Below the pieces are notes generated by a model. It was given only the letters and a program-made list of their open reading frames with translations, did no database searches and was not told where the DNA came from. A DNA stretch of 64,000 bases from Solenopsis invicta. Its lineage: Eukaryota; Arthropoda; Insecta; Hymenoptera; Formicidae. Location of the stretch: contig NC_052670.1 in NCBI RefSeq assembly GCF_016802725.1, positions 13,040,141-13,104,140 on the forward strand. The letters are read 5' to 3'. The position numbers and the translations under genes were made by a program. This document shows, in pieces, positions 1-13,408 of this stretch (within the stretch, counting starts at the first letter, position 1; the number at the start of each line of letters is the position of its first letter).

Positions 1-74
1 TAATTTGTAATTATTTAGTTGAATATACATTTATGTTTCCGTGATACATGAATATTAATATATCATATTAATTC

Positions 75-3000
75 TTAAGCACGTTTTGCCAGTAAAAACG
101 TTATATATCCGCACGATGTTTTTAATACCTAAAAATTACATTCTTACTTACAGACATTATAAACCGATAAAAAAAGAACTTCAAAACTGTTGGAGGAAAC
201 TTCCATTCTTTGCAAAGAATCAACAATAAAAGATAAAAATTTTAAATTATCTTACGGTGGAAAAAGTAGCCACTGTTAATGGAATAATTTTTCCTGCAGT
301 AATGCAACAAGGATGGCGTGCTCGAATTATTAATAAAATAAGATTTTTCGCATTTCTTGATTCCAATTTGTACCATTCAAGATTACATATTGCACGATAT
401 ACCGCATTGCACTTAAGGAATACATATACAAAAACATATTAACGGACATATTATTTAAAAGTCTCATTTTTTAAGTTGTTAAATAACTCAATATTGACAC
501 AGAACTAATGAGGGTGTAAGAGGGGATAGAAGAGTGTAAATTATTTTAGATCAAAAACCTTTATACAATTATTTAATTTAAATTGTAATTTTTAAACTAA
601 TGTAACTTCCTTTCTTCTAATCTCATTTACACTCTCGTATTACCTCTGCTTGATTTATCATTAGCTGCATTCAGCAGAAGAAGCAGCTTTGCAACTGTTG
701 TAAAATTCTTGGATGCGATTGGTTTTTGCCCTTGATTCCTGGCGAATCTAAATGCACATACCAATCATATTAAAGAATTTTACAACAGTTGCAAAACTGC
801 TTTTCTGCTTAACGCAGCTATTGTTATACGTTATTTCATAAAAAATTATTTTAAAAAGGTAATTCATAAAGATTAAATACGAATTAAATTATTTTTAATA
901 CCAGAAAGAATTATAATTGAATTATAATTCCTATTTGTGTGAATTTGTATTTTTGTTAATATTATTTGTAATAGTCCTTTATATAATATACACAAATACG
1001 TGTATGACATAATTTTCAATGCTTATTTTTATGTAGTAATGTTGTTCGATATTTAATAGAAATTAATTTTGACTCTATCAGAATTATGTAAACTTTATTA
1101 ATTTTACAAAATGTACTAATAAATCAAAATTATTCACTATAAAATAAAAAAGATTTTAATTTGTAAGTATTTTACATTATAATTACCATTTATTTGGTAT
1201 CACTTACTTGTTCCGTTAGAAGTTCTCCTGCACCACAGTACAAAAAAGTATTTATTAATAAGATTGTAAGCATAATTATCGAAAAATAAATTTTTGTCGT
1301 AATAGCTTCCATTTCTCTGTGAATCAGAAATTAAACGTGTAAGTTATTAAAAAAGTATAAAAATGTTATAGATATACATGGAAATATTTTTTTAGAATAA
1401 TTTGTTAAATCTTACAATAGTAAACAGAACCCGCTTAGGCAAAATACAATAATGAAATGAAGTAACATAATTAACATCATTAAAGCGTATGTATTTTCAA
1501 TTTTATCGGCAAATCTGTAAAAATGATTCAAATTATTACTTAAAAATAAAACGGTACATACCATGGTAGAAATTTTAAATTTTGAGTATTTATTAAATAT
1601 CTTATTTCTACTTATATATTTTAGTAACTGAGAAATAAAACTGCATTGATTTGTATTCGCATATTTATTGAAGAAATTGTTTTCCGATTTCACTTATATT
1701 GTTGGCAATGCCATATATTATTGTGCGCAATTATTTATAACAAGTTCTTGTAAATTTTATACTAATAAGTTCTGTACGTTCTTGTCCTTTTGTTGCCTGG
1801 GAAATAGTTTTCATTCAGTTGCATTCAGATTGTCTCTATAAGAGTCCATTTGAGACAAATCATTGTTACGTTATATTTATATTATATGCATAATAAAATT
1901 TTGCAGTTAATAGTATAATGTAATATAACACATACATTACATTATATTATTAACTACTTAATTTTGATATAGATATAATAACAGGTATATATAACGATGA
2001 TATGTCGACTGGGAGACTTGTGACTTTATTATTAGCAACTTGATTGTGACCCCGAAGGGAGATTTATAGTAGCAACTATTTCTTCTTTTTGTATGAAAAA
2101 ATGCATGATTATCTGGGTATATACATACGTACGATCAGCGGCAAAAAGATCGCAACACTATTTTCTCGATGAATTTTGAAACGTAGCCTTGTTTATAGAG
2201 AGTATAAACCTATCTGGCTAGATTTAAAAGTAAGAATCAATTGCTCAGTGATTAAACTGCGTTCTGAAATTCACCGAAAAAAAAGTAATGTAACCTTTTT
2301 GCCGCTGATCGTAAGTACGTATATACAGTCGTGGACAGTATAATTGCGACACTTTTTTTCTAGTTGTTTTCGGAATGTAGTCTGCTTACCAAGTGAATGA
2401 ACATATTCGATTTTAACCTATAGATTCAAGTAATTACGTTCGCTGCCCGATGAGCAAAATTGTGTTCTAAATCCATTGGATAAAAAGTATCGCAGCTACA
2501 CTGTCCACAACTGTAACTATGTATCTATGTATATCAATCTAGTTAATATGCCAATTTTCTCTGAAATTGTTTGATATAAAAAAAATATTTTAAATATTTT
2601 AAATTGAAGTGGAACAGTTTCGAAGGAGTCGCATTTTGATCACTTTTTATTTTAAAATAGAGTTCAAAGACATATAAAGATAATGCTTACTATTGGTAAT
2701 GGAATTGTTTGTTTTCTTTATGTAATCCGATTTCTTTAGTTATTTTGCATGTAAAGTATTAAGATAATGTTATCGAAAACTCAGTAGTTTGTAATGGAAC
2801 TTCATCTTAATTACTTACAGCATAACTGAAGGAATTGGATTATAATTTAAAACTTATTCTGATATATTTATATCTTATTCTGATATATTTTTGTCATAAA
2901 AATACGAGATATTTTATAGACTTCTAATTTTTTAATAATTGTATATTAATACTTCTGTGTACAAAATAATGAGATGAATTAACTGATGTGAAGAAAACAC

Positions 3001-4567
3001 GGAGTTGTTTTCAAAAAATTATACTTGCAATATATAATTACATTTTTTTCAACAATTTATTTTTTTCAATAATTAGCTTTCATTTAAAAAAAGTAATAGA
3101 AAACGTAATACATTATTATCAGTTAATATATCATTTGATGGTACATGTATTAAAATTTGGAGTTTGTATCAAACTGTAAATGAAATTTTAATACCTAAAT
3201 ATAAAATGTGCGTGAAAAAAAATTCAGTGATAAAATAAGTTTTGTCATATTGTGTTCTATTGTATTAATAAAAATATGTACCTGATTACACGTAAATGTG
3301 ACGCTACGATGTTATTTAACTTTCTGTCAAAGTTCTTGCATGACACCATATTAATTAGTCGACATCTAAAATTTTCTAACTGGCCACAAACGTGAAGAAT
3401 TATTAACACTAAAAAACTATCTACAGACATATATACATTAGCCACTAATACGAGCGATACAGTATGAATACAAAACGTCAATTCAAACTGCGGACTCTTA
3501 TCTGAATCATAGAAGTCATATGTCAAAAATAGTAACGCCTTATGCTGATCCGTGCGATTTGTTATTGATATTATTGGTATGCCAAAAATAGCTGGAATGA
3601 TTGCTCCAAGAACTCCTATTATCATGAAAAAGTATCCAATGACCGTGACTAATCGAGCAGTTTGTGCTTGTTTTTTCATCATGTCTCTCTCTGTATTCGA
3701 TTTGAATGTTATCCAATCTTCCGCCATCATATTTATAATCGACAAAAGAACTTGTAAATATAAATAGAGATATATTTTTAATGTTCTAGAATTTTGAACC
3801 GTTTATAATTAACGACATGTATATAGTATATGTAAATTATTTACTAACATGTTATTTAATATTTGTAGAACTCTTGAATTAAAATTAAAAATACATATAC
3901 GTTTTATACTTAATTCCGACAAATGTTATATTCATAATTCATAAAAATCAAATAATTTCTAGTTTCTGAATTTACATCATAATAAATTTTAATAATGAAT
4001 CAAATGTGTCAAGAGATAATTTAATGAAGTAAGGGAATATAATACTATATACTTTTGTTAATTGCAAAATATTGTTTATTGTTATATAATATAAAATATT
4101 TTGCTTAAAATAATTCTAAGAATACCTGTTCGTTTCCGTAGCATAGTAACATATTTCAATAATATTGTTAGAAAAGTTAATGCAATACGTAAGTTGTCTA
4201 CTACCAATACCATATTGCTCCAAACTTGTATAACCGCATGTACCGTTGGAACGAAGGTAACAAATATTATTAGACACAAAATAATGCTAATACGAAATTT
4301 CGACCATAAATTATTAGTTTCATATTTTTCATCTTTAGGCCATAAACCTAATATTTCAAAGTTTAAGCGATGCATTTTAATTGCCCACACGAAATCTGAA
4401 ATCTCAATTTTTTATGCCAAAAAGCAATAATATGATAAATATTTTTTTCTACAACAAATTTAAAGTAAATGATTTCTTAGACATGTAGTTCGAATATAAT
4501 AACATGAAAGGGTATGATACAATACTAGTGTATTACCTTTATAACCTAAAGGTTTCGTAACATCCAT
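75..4567 (-). CDS. Odorant receptor, tandem copy 1 (7 exons, complete)
   Basis: Insect odorant receptor (7tm_6), a plasma-membrane ligand-gated channel subunit expected to act with Orco. Exons in transcript order: 4537-4567, 4126-4395, 3282-3750, 1416-1514, 1208-1316, 256-411, 75-128; all introns are GT-AG and phases match, giving 395 aa. The start is the ATG at 4565-4567 (MDVTKPLGYK), spliced to DFVWAIKMHR. Visible family marks are LGLWPK in the N-terminus, MAEDW at the start of exon 3, KSPQFELTF before TM4, YCGAGELLTEQ in TM6 and CNLEWYKLES and GKIIPLT leading into TM7; the C-terminus ends LLAKRA. Hydrophobic stretches fit seven helices. Exon 5 is one codon shorter than in the other copies. 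Intron 3 (1515-3281) holds two mariner-type MITEs and intron 5 a third. Known: family role. Inferred: exon borders. Ligand unknown. Confidence 0.87.
662..820. repeat. MITE-like foldback element in intron 5 of OR copy 1
   Basis: About 50 bp at the left end (GCTGCATTCAGCAGAAG..., ending TGTAAAATTCTT) is repeated inverted at the right end, leaving about 60 bp between the arms. TA dinucleotides flank both ends, which would suit a Tc1/mariner-type MITE. No coding capacity. The sibling introns lack it. Confidence 0.65.
2132..2311. mobile_element. Tc1/mariner-type MITE A (180 bp)
   Basis: Terminal inverted repeats CGATCAGCGGCAAAAAG at the left and its complement at the right, with TA on both sides (2130-2131 and 2312-2313). 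Non-coding. It lies in intron 3 of OR copy 1, only 14 bp from a second, different MITE. A diverged fragment with CAACGGCAAAAGGTCGCAAC lies at about 19722-19741 in the matching intron of copy 3. Confidence 0.72.
2326..2513. mobile_element. Tc1/mariner-type MITE B (188 bp)
   Basis: Inverted ends begin CAGT-CGTGGACAG at the left and close CTGTCCACAACTG at the right. The similarity extends about 33 bp inward to a run of T/A. TA flanks both ends (2324-2325, 2514-2515). Non-coding. TA target and CAGT start fit a mariner/Tc1 derivative. Confidence 0.75.
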
Positions 4568-6309
4568 GTTCAAAACTGTTCTAAACAGTTATGTCGATCT
4601 TTCTGTCATAATATGAAGCAATATTCACCCTCCATTGAAAAGACGATGGGTATGTTGAACGCATCATTAAATATTGAAAACGCTATCCCCAATTGATTAC
4701 TGCTGTTGGTATCCCAGGAAAAAACTTTGCAAGCACTTAACTTTATAGAAACCGTATATATCTAGTCTTAAATACAAGAGATGAAAAATATTGTATTGCA
4801 GTACATCATAAGTTTGACGAACAAGTTTTTTTATACCTTCTATAGTTCTATTATGTCCGCGTGTTCTTCGGCGTGATGAACAATGTTATATCATCTTCAA
4901 TGAAATTCTGCATCTCAGGTAGGAGAATTCAGAAATGTTATAGTCATAGAAGAGATAATGTGACTCTTTTGTTTGTAATTGTGTAAGTCTCATTTGAAGT
5001 TATGACGTCGTTGTGACATAAATGTATTGTAGATAGCAAGGTGATATTATGGCCATTTATTTCAATTTAATAATTATTTTAATAATCAACGGTTTAAATT
5101 AAAGTATTCTATTCATTAATCTGTTTTTTAATAGATTCTACACTTAAAGTTGACACATATTTATTACATTGATTATTATTTATAAAAATACGTAGCAAGT
5201 CTGCATAAAGGGTTAATATTAATGTGAATGATATGGCTCATCACAAGAATAAATTAAAAAAAAAATGGTTTCTTAGAAGGTATATTGTGTTATTTTAAAG
5301 TTTTATGTTTACAATTACTAGAAAAAGAAGAATATGTTATAGAATATGTTTAAACATATGTATGAAAATGTACAATACATATAATGCAAACTCTATATTA
5401 GCAGGAGACTGTCATGACTTGACAGCTTTTTACGCCATATTCATTTAAAGATGCAACCTCGCAAGGTGTTACATTCCAATTTTAATAAAATTTTATATAC
5501 ATGTAGGTATCATAATTAGATAGCTTTAAAACATTAGTTTATTTTTATTTATATTTAAAAAGTATTATTTATGTGAACAAATAAAGTTAATTTTCTTGTA
5601 AAACTTTTGTATGAAATATTTTTTGATATTTCGAATAGTTTCCGAAATATAATGGAAAAAGCTACAAACCGTTTTACACATAAGGGATTGGATTTCATTC
5701 CATTAAATCGTTTTTAGGACGCAACTAATATTTTCTAAAATCATATAATTATGTTACCTATTTATATGTTTTAAATATATATAATATATATATATATATA
5801 TACTACATTTTTTTAAAATTGAACTGTGACACTTTGCGAGATTTACTTGTAAGATAAAAAGATTTGAATTAAAAAAAACTTGGTTTTGTTCTATGCGTAA
5901 AGTCCATACTGTTAGCGTGTATTAATGCATATACTATATAATTCTGGAATTTCATTTCCAAATCTGCAAAAGAAATACATATAATGAGTGATCATAAAAT
6001 TATTGTGTTTAACCAGTAGAACAAGAGAGACTTCAGAATTCTTTTAAGCTTTATTTTTGTCTTTTTCTTGACACATAAAAACAAACGCATTAAAATCTAT
6101 TAAGGTATTTCTACGAAGTGCCCTAAAAATTTCATCACATTACAAAATACTTAATATAGTTTATAATAAATGTAGTAATAAACAAAAGAAAGTTTTATTT
6201 ATATTGTAGTAATTGTTAATACAATATACTATTATCAACTTGTAATTATTTAGTTAAATATACATTTACTTCTCCCTGGTACATGAATGTTAATATGTCA
6301 TCTTAATTT
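4568..6309. other. Intergenic spacer between OR copies 2 and 1
   Basis: Holds the upstream block of copy 1 (listed separately), then AT-rich sequence that aligns with the spacers of the other copies, including the shared phrases around 5400-5470 (GACAGCTTTTTACGCCATATTC) and 5985-6060. A TA dinucleotide run lies at about 5778-5802. No open coding sequence with family support was seen. Confidence 0.6.
4613..4892 (-). promoter_or_regulatory. Conserved OR upstream block, copy 1
   Basis: Lies about 46-325 bp upstream of the ATG of copy 1 and is repeated before every OR in the window. The distal end carries the best-kept phrase, on the coding strand CATAATAGAACTATAGAAGG preceded by CGCGGA. In this copy TATAAAG is seen at the position where several others have ATGAAG. 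Probably core promoter and 5' UTR; the transcription start was not located. Confidence 0.45.
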
Positions 6310-9300
6310 TTAAGCACGTTTTGCCAGTAAAAATGTTATATATCCGCACGATGTTTTCAATACCTAAAAATTACATTCTTACTTACAGATATTACAAACT
6401 ATATAAAAGAACTTTTCAAAATTAATGGAAGGAACTTCCATTCGTTGCAAAGAATTAACAATAAAAGATAAAAATTTTATATATTCTTACGCTGCAAAAA
6501 GTAGCCATTGTCAATGGAATAATTTTTCCTGCAGTAATGCAACAAGGATGACGTGTTCGAATTAGTAATAAAATAAGATTTCTTGCATTTTTTGATTCTA
6601 ATTTGTACCATTCAAGATTGCATATTGCACGGTATACTGCGTTGCACTTAAAGAAAACAGAAAAATATATTAACGAACGTATCATTTAAGTTTAAACATC
6701 TCATTTTTGAAGTTGTTAAATAACATAATAATGAAACAGGATTAACAAGAGTATAGGCGCGGTTAAAAGAGTGCAGGTTACTTAAGATCAAAAACTTCTT
6801 TACAATTAATTAATTTAAATGTTTTTAAATTAAAATAACTTACGCCTCTCTAACCTCACTTATACTCTCATATTAGATCTGCATGTTGAATCGCATAGTA
6901 CATGTTATTTCATCGAAAATTATTTTCGGAAGTTAATTCGTAAAGATTAAATAAAATTGAATTTATTTTCAATGATAGAGAAAAAATTATAATCTGCCCT
7001 TATTTGCGTGAATTCGTATTTTTATTGATTTAATTTTAAGTCCATTACAAAATATACACATATATGTATAACATAATAATTTTTCAATAGTTTTTTTTAG
7101 TAATGTTATTTAATACTTAACAATTGTAACATTATCCCTCAGAATTATTAAGACTTTTTATTAGTCTTTTAAAGTATACTAAAGAATTAAAATTATTCAG
7201 TACAAAATAAAAACGATTTTATTTTGCAATTATTTATGCATGATAATGATAATTTAGTAGCTATCACTTACGTGTTCCGTTAGAAATTCTCCTGCACCGC
7301 AAAACAGAAAAGTATTCATTAATAAGACAATAAGATTCATTATCGAAAACCAAATTTTTGTTGTAATTATTCTATCCATCTCTCTGTCAATCAGAAATTA
7401 TCTGTATATATAAGTTAAATAGAAAATAAAAATGTTATGGATATACATTAAAATGTTTTTTTACAATAATTTATTAAATCTTACAATACAAAACAGAACC
7501 CGCTTAGGCAGAATGCAATAACGAAGTGAAGTAACATAATTAACATCATCAAAGAGTATGCATTTTCGATATTATCAGCAAATCTGTAAAAATAAAAATG
7601 TTTAAGAAAATTATTACTTTAAAATCAATCAAACTTTGCATACCCTGATTAAAATTTCATGTTTTGATCAATACTCTGTCTAGTCATATTATTCTGTTTT
7701 GTAACTGAGAAAACTACATAGAATCTTAATCAGTACGTAACGCTTTGACTACGGGGCATAAAAAATGCTCAAAATCTAAACAAAAAAACGGAATAAATAG
7801 GGGACAATTTATTTGATTAGATAGTGTACCCAAACATCGATTTATTAGTACTAAACAATAACTAGATAAGTGGCTATGCGTGTTTTTGCCACGTAAACTG
7901 CTTTAAACTACTGAATAAAATCAATGAAAAAAGACAGTGGAAAAAAAATAGGAAAATTATCTACTGCATTTACAGAGAGCAGATTATGCGTCGAAGCCTT
8001 TGTGTACGACATGCATACTATAAATGAGTAAGGCGCTCGAACCTCTCGCCATCTAGTCAAAAGCTGTACGGAATTGTCGTTATCTCTCAAAACACCGTAT
8101 AGACAATAACAGGATAGGTATCTTTGAAAATTGCACGATGTTTTCTACCAGGGTATGTCTACAATTTACATAGAAAAAAAATTTCAGAATGGAATGAACC
8201 AAGTTTCAAAATTGTACAAATTTAGTTACATGTACTACAATCAAGTGAAATTGAATAAAATTAAATTAGATAAACAATTTGATGTAAATTGTATATACAA
8301 TAAAATTTAATTCACTTGAAGAAAATGAAATGTAGATGAATATAATAGTAAGCAAATTATTCAAGTATCATAAGGTTAATTTGTAGCTAATGTAGTACAA
8401 ATTTTTGTAGTGTTAACCTTATTTTTTTTTATATTGAATACGTACATACTCAACAAGTTCCCGCTTGTTACTATCAATTTGATAAAAATGTACTTTTATG
8501 AGTTACATCCCTTACGAAAATGAATTATTAAAAAACCAATAATTACTATTAGCTTCTAATAGTGATGATTTATTTTTTGATAACGATTATTTTACATTTA
8601 ATAGTCAAAGTGTTCGGTATAATCACTTTCCAATAGTTTTTGGATGAGTGATTATTGGTTTTATAGTCAGATTGTTTACAATAATCTTTGCTTAGTATGT
8701 TTTAACTGTAGTGATTGTTGACTCCAAGTCAGATTATTTGCAATAATCATTCCTCAATAGTTTTTTTATTGAGTGATTATTGATTTCATTAATTAGATTA
8801 TTTGCAATGATCACTACATCATATTACTTTTAATGGTTACAAGAATGATTAATAACTTTTAATAAATGTTCAGTGCGAAGAAACTTAATTTTTACCATTC
8901 TGGTCGCTTAATGTTTATTGAAAGGAAACTGTCACAATTACAATGAGTTACGACATCTTTGCATGATATCGTTCGCGTGGGTCGAATGATCTTTTCTTCG
9001 ACGCGCAAGAGGCGACAACGCCATAGACTGCTGTAGAGTGATCGCACCTTGTGGTCGCCTGTAATTAGCCCAAAAGCGTATTTCGCTCTGTGCCCGTATT
9101 CGAGATAGAGATACCGCTTTTGCGAATAGGCGAATTTATATATTACGTCTTGCGGAGGCACGGCAGAGAAAGAGAGTAAACTCGAACGATGTCGACTTCG
9201 ACCAAATGAACACAATAAATGCCAGAAAGCCTTCTAGACATCTTATTTATTAAATTCCGAATTTACGCGTTTTCGCCCCGCTTGATGCTGATTTCCAAAA

Positions 9301-11516
9301 TCCTTGTCCTGATTGGGTAATCCGGATCTTCAGATCCCAAGCGTGGCGAATGTGAGACAAGAGGCTGAAAACGATTACCGAGGGTCCCAGGACTAGCGAT
9401 GTCTGAATATATACTGTTAAGACCGTAGGTCTGCTCGTTCTAACACTCGCGTAATTCGAGGGCACACTCGCGACATTATCAAATAAAGAACCTGGCTTTA
9501 CAAAATTACGATTTTATTGAAAATACGAGTTACTTATCGATCATAGAACCAAAAACAATAAATAAGAGTTGACGACCGATCGTTAAAAAAATATTGATTT
9601 TCCTGAAGATAGCTGATTATTAATTTGGTTGTCTAAACCGAGCGTAACAATACACACAGTCGTATGTATGTATGTATGTATGTATGAATATCAGTCCAGT
9701 CAGTATACTAAAATTCAGTTTTCTTCAAAATGATTGGTAGTATAAAAATGTGTTCTAAATTAAAGTGGAACGGTTTCGAAGAAACCATATTTTTGTCATA
9801 TTATTATTTTTTTTTTTTTAGTAGAGGTGCCAAACAGATGATGTAAATATTATCGCTATTTAAAAAAAATGTAATTCTATTTTTTTTTTATATAATCCAA
9901 AAAGTCAATAGTTTATGATAACTTCACTTTATTCTGACACATTTTGTCACAAAATAAGGGAATATCTCATAAATTGTTAATTCTGTGATAATTGTACAAT
10001 TTGTTAATGCTTCTACACACAAAATACTGAAATGAATTAATTGATGTAAAGAAAACAGAATTGTTTTTAAAAAAGTTATACTTGCAATATATAATTTTTT
10101 TTAACATGTTGACTATATGCTTTTATTAAAGAAAAATAGAAAATGTAGTACATTATTATTACGTGATATAAGTATCATTTGACTATACGTATATTGAAAC
10201 TTGGTGTTTGTATCAAACTACAAATGAAACTTTAACATTTAAATTTAAACTATGTGTGAAAAAGATTTCAGTGTTAAGATTATTTTTGCTATGTTTTATT
10301 CTTGTAATAAAAATATTATACATACCTGATCATACGTAAATGTGACGCTACGATGTTATTTAACGTTTTGTCGAAGTTGTTGCAAGACACAATATGAAGA
10401 AGTCGATCTCTAAAGTTTTTCAACTGGCCACAAATGTGAAGAACTAGTAGCACTAAAAAATTATCTATAGACATATATACACTACCTACAAATACGGACG
10501 ATATGGCTTGAATACAAAACGTCAATTCATACTGCGGACTCTTATCTGAATCATAAAAGTCATATGTCAAGAACAGTAACGTCTTATGCTGATTTGTGCG
10601 ATTTGTTATTGACAATGTTTGTATGCCAAAAAATGCTGGAATTATTGCTCCAAGAACTCCTATTATCATGAAAAGGTATCCAATGACCATGATTAATCGA
10701 GCAGTTTGTGCTTGTTTTATCATCACGGTTTTCTCTTTATTCGATTTGAATGCCATCCAATCTTCCGCCATCATGTTTATAATCGACAAAAAAACTGCAA
10801 TTATAAATAAAGCTATAATTTTAATATTTTAGAATTTTGAACCATTCATTATTAGCGACTGTGTATTATATACGGAATTTCTTACTGACGTGTTACCTAA
10901 ATATTTATAGAACTCTTGAATTGAAATGAAAACTACATATAAGTTTCAGAATTAAGTTCGACAAATATTAATATAATTCAGTGAAATAAGGGATGATAAT
11001 GCCAGAAAATTCTGTGACTTACTAATAATAAAAAACATTTTGCTTTAAATAATTTTAATTTAATTAAATAAAATAAAGATATACCTATTCGTTTCCATAG
11101 CATAATAACGTATTTCATTGATGATATTATCAGAGGTAATGCACTACGTAAATTCTGTATTACTAGAATCATGTTGCCCCATACTTGTATTACCCCATGT
11201 ATCACTGGAACGTTGATAACAAATATTAATAGACATAAAATAATGCCTACACGAAGTTTCGACCATAAATTGCTTCTATTAAATTTGTCTTCTTTAGGCC
11301 ATAAACCCATTATTTCAAAGCTTACGCGATGTATTTCAACTGCCCACATAAAATCTGAAATTTTAATTTTTTATGCAAAAGATATCATAATATATATTTA
11401 TACAACAAATTTATAATAATTGATTTATTACACATATAGATCATGTATAATAAGATGAAATAATATGATACAGTATTACTGTTACCTTTATAACTTAAAG
11501 GTTCTGTAGTGTCCAT
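6310..11516 (-). CDS. Odorant receptor, tandem copy 2 (7 exons, complete)
   Basis: Same family and exon plan as copy 1: 11486-11516, 11085-11354, 10326-10794, 7485-7583, 7272-7383, 6491-6646, 6310-6363; 396 aa, no stop or frameshift seen. Starts MDTTEPLSYK, then DFMWAVEIHRVSFEIMGLWP. The last codon of exon 5 is CAC, so the usual TEQ of the TM6 region reads TEH, and the YCGAGE motif reads FCGAGE; both may affect the pore-side helix. The C-terminus ends LLAKRA. Intron 3 (7584-10325) has grown through a tandem AT repeat and an LTR-like insertion. Its N-terminal exon contains NRSNLWSKLRVG, most like copy 3 and the right-hand copies. Ligand unknown. Confidence 0.87.
8545..8866. repeat. Diverged tandem TGATTATT repeats, intron 3 of OR copy 2
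   Basis: Units of roughly 60-90 bp built on GTGATTATTGATTTCA...AGATTATTTGCAATAATCA recur about four times with substitutions and small indels. Related, longer arrays sit in the same intron of copies 7, 8 and 9. The motif pair TGATTATTG / CAATAATCA makes the array partly self-complementary. The right end is interrupted by the LTR-like element at 8867. Confidence 0.6.
8867..9649 (-). mobile_element. Putative solo LTR (783 bp)
   Basis: A GC-richer block in an AT-rich intron. Read on the minus strand it starts TGTTACGCTCGGTTTAG and ends GCACTGAACA, so it has TG...CA borders; flanks ATAAA (8862-8866) and ATACA (9650-9654) are a 4/5 match to a 5-bp target duplication. AATAAA signals occur inside on the same strand. 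Apparent reading frames within it resemble no known protein. BEL/Pao or Gypsy origin is possible but not shown. Confidence 0.5.
9661..9684. repeat. GTAT microsatellite
   Basis: Six tandem copies of a TATG/GTAT tetranucleotide, next to the right end of the LTR-like insertion in intron 3 of OR copy 2. Confidence 0.8.
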
Positions 11517-13408
11517 GTTTAAAACTACTATGAACAGTTATTTTGCTTTTCCTGTCATAATGTGAAGGAATATCCACCCTCTTTCAGAAACTCGACCTGT
11601 ATATTGAACGCGCCATTAAATATTGATAACGCTATCCCCAATAGATTACTACTGTTGGTAGCCCAAGAAAAAAATTTGCAAGCATATAATTTCATGGAAA
11701 CTATATATATCTAGTCTAAAATACAAGAGATGAAAAATATTTTATTGCAATACTTCATAAGTTTAACGTACAAGTTTTTTTCAGACCTTCTATAGTTCTA
11801 TTATGTCCGTATTTTTTTTGGCATGGTGAACAATGTTATAGCATGTTTAATGAAATTCTGCATCTCAGGCAGGCTAAATAAAAAATGTTATAGTGATGAA
11901 GAAGGTAATGTGACTTTTTTGTTCGTAACTTAGAAAGTCTCATTTATAGTTATGTCATCGTTGTTACACATGGGAAGGTGATATTATGGCCATTCATTAA
12001 AATTTTATAACTATTTTAATAATATTTTAAATTAAACTTAGTATTCTGTTTATTAATCTGTTTTTCAATAAATTCTATATTCAAAGCTGACTCATATTTA
12101 TTACATTGAAAATTACTTATAAAAATACGTAGATACACTGCATGAAGCATTAAGAGTAACGAGAATGATATGGTGGTTCATCACAAGAATAAATTTTTAA
12201 ATATGGTTTTATAAAAGGTACATTGTATTGTTTTAAAGTTTTATATTTATAATTAGTAGAAAAAAGAGAAAATGTTACAGAATATGTGCAAACGTATGTA
12301 TGTACATACACAAGATTTTTGCATATAAAATGTAGTACTGAAAATGTATAATACATGTAATGCAAACTCTATATTAGCAAGGAAATTGTCATGACTTGAC
12401 AGGTTTTTACGCTATATTCATTTAAAGATGCAACCTCGCAAGGTGTTACACTCCGACTTTAATGAAATTTTATATACATGTAAGTATCATAATTAGATGG
12501 CTTCAAAACATTAGTTTATTTTTAATTATATTTAAAATTATATTTTAACTTTCTGCTTTGTATCTTGAAAACCATTTAAAATATAATACAATTTTTATAC
12601 AAAAGTTTTACAATAAAATTACCTCAATTTTCGTCAGTAATATTTTTTTAGAAAAATTATTTGGATAAATTTTTTTCTAAACCTTGAAAAATTATTATTT
12701 TTAAAAAAGATTATTTATGCAAATCAATACAGCTAATTTTATTGTAAAACCTTTATATAACATATTTTTGGATAGCTCTAATAGTTTTCAACGTATAACG
12801 GTAAAAGCTGAAATTCGCTTTACAAATATGTGATGATTTCACTTCTTTAAACCGTTTTAAGAACAAAACTAATATTTTCTAAAATTATTTAATCGCATAT
12901 AATTGTGTTACCTATATATAAAGTTTCATTAAAATTGAAATGCAACACGTCGCGAGATTTATTCGTAAGATAAAAAAAATTGAATTAAAAAACTTGGTTT
13001 TGTTATGAGCGTAAAGTCAATACTGCTAGCATTTATTAGTGTATATACCATATAATTCTGGAATTGGATTTCCAAATCTGTAAAAATAATACATATAAAA
13101 AGTAGTCACAAAATTGTGGCATTTCATCGATAAAAAAAGAGAGATTTTTAGAATCACATTAAACTTTAGTTTTGCCTTCTCTTTAACACGTAAACACAGA
13201 CACATTAAATTATGTTAAAGTATTTTTATGAGAGGCAATAAAAATACCACATTACAATATACTTAATACAGTTTATAAAATACGGCAAATATAATAATAA
13301 ACAAAAGAAAATTTTATTTCTATTGTAATAATTATTAATACAATATACTGTCATTTACTTGAAATTATTTATTTGAATATACATTTATTATTTTGTGGTA
13401 TGTAAATA
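11517..13408. other. Intergenic spacer between OR copies 3 and 2
   Basis: Contains the upstream block of copy 2 and AT-rich spacer alignable to the other spacers. An additional stretch at about 12540-12720, absent from the matching point of the copy 1 spacer, carries no recognisable ends. No gene seen. Confidence 0.55.
11563..11843 (-). promoter_or_regulatory. Conserved OR upstream block, copy 2
   Basis: Copy of the shared pre-OR block, 47-327 bp before the ATG at 11516. Keeps CATAATAGAACTATAGAAGG on the coding strand near its distal end. No conserved reading frame. Confidence 0.45.

Noticed and set aside
4101..4430. Plus-strand frames of 60-118 codons opposite OR exons 2 and 3
   Set aside because: They mirror the receptor exons in every copy, follow from AT-rich antisense codons and have no start or domain of their own.
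8892..9465. Two minus-strand frames of 107 and 71 codons in the GC-rich block of copy 2
   Set aside because: Different frames, no domain, and lie inside a block with TG...CA ends better explained as a solo LTR.
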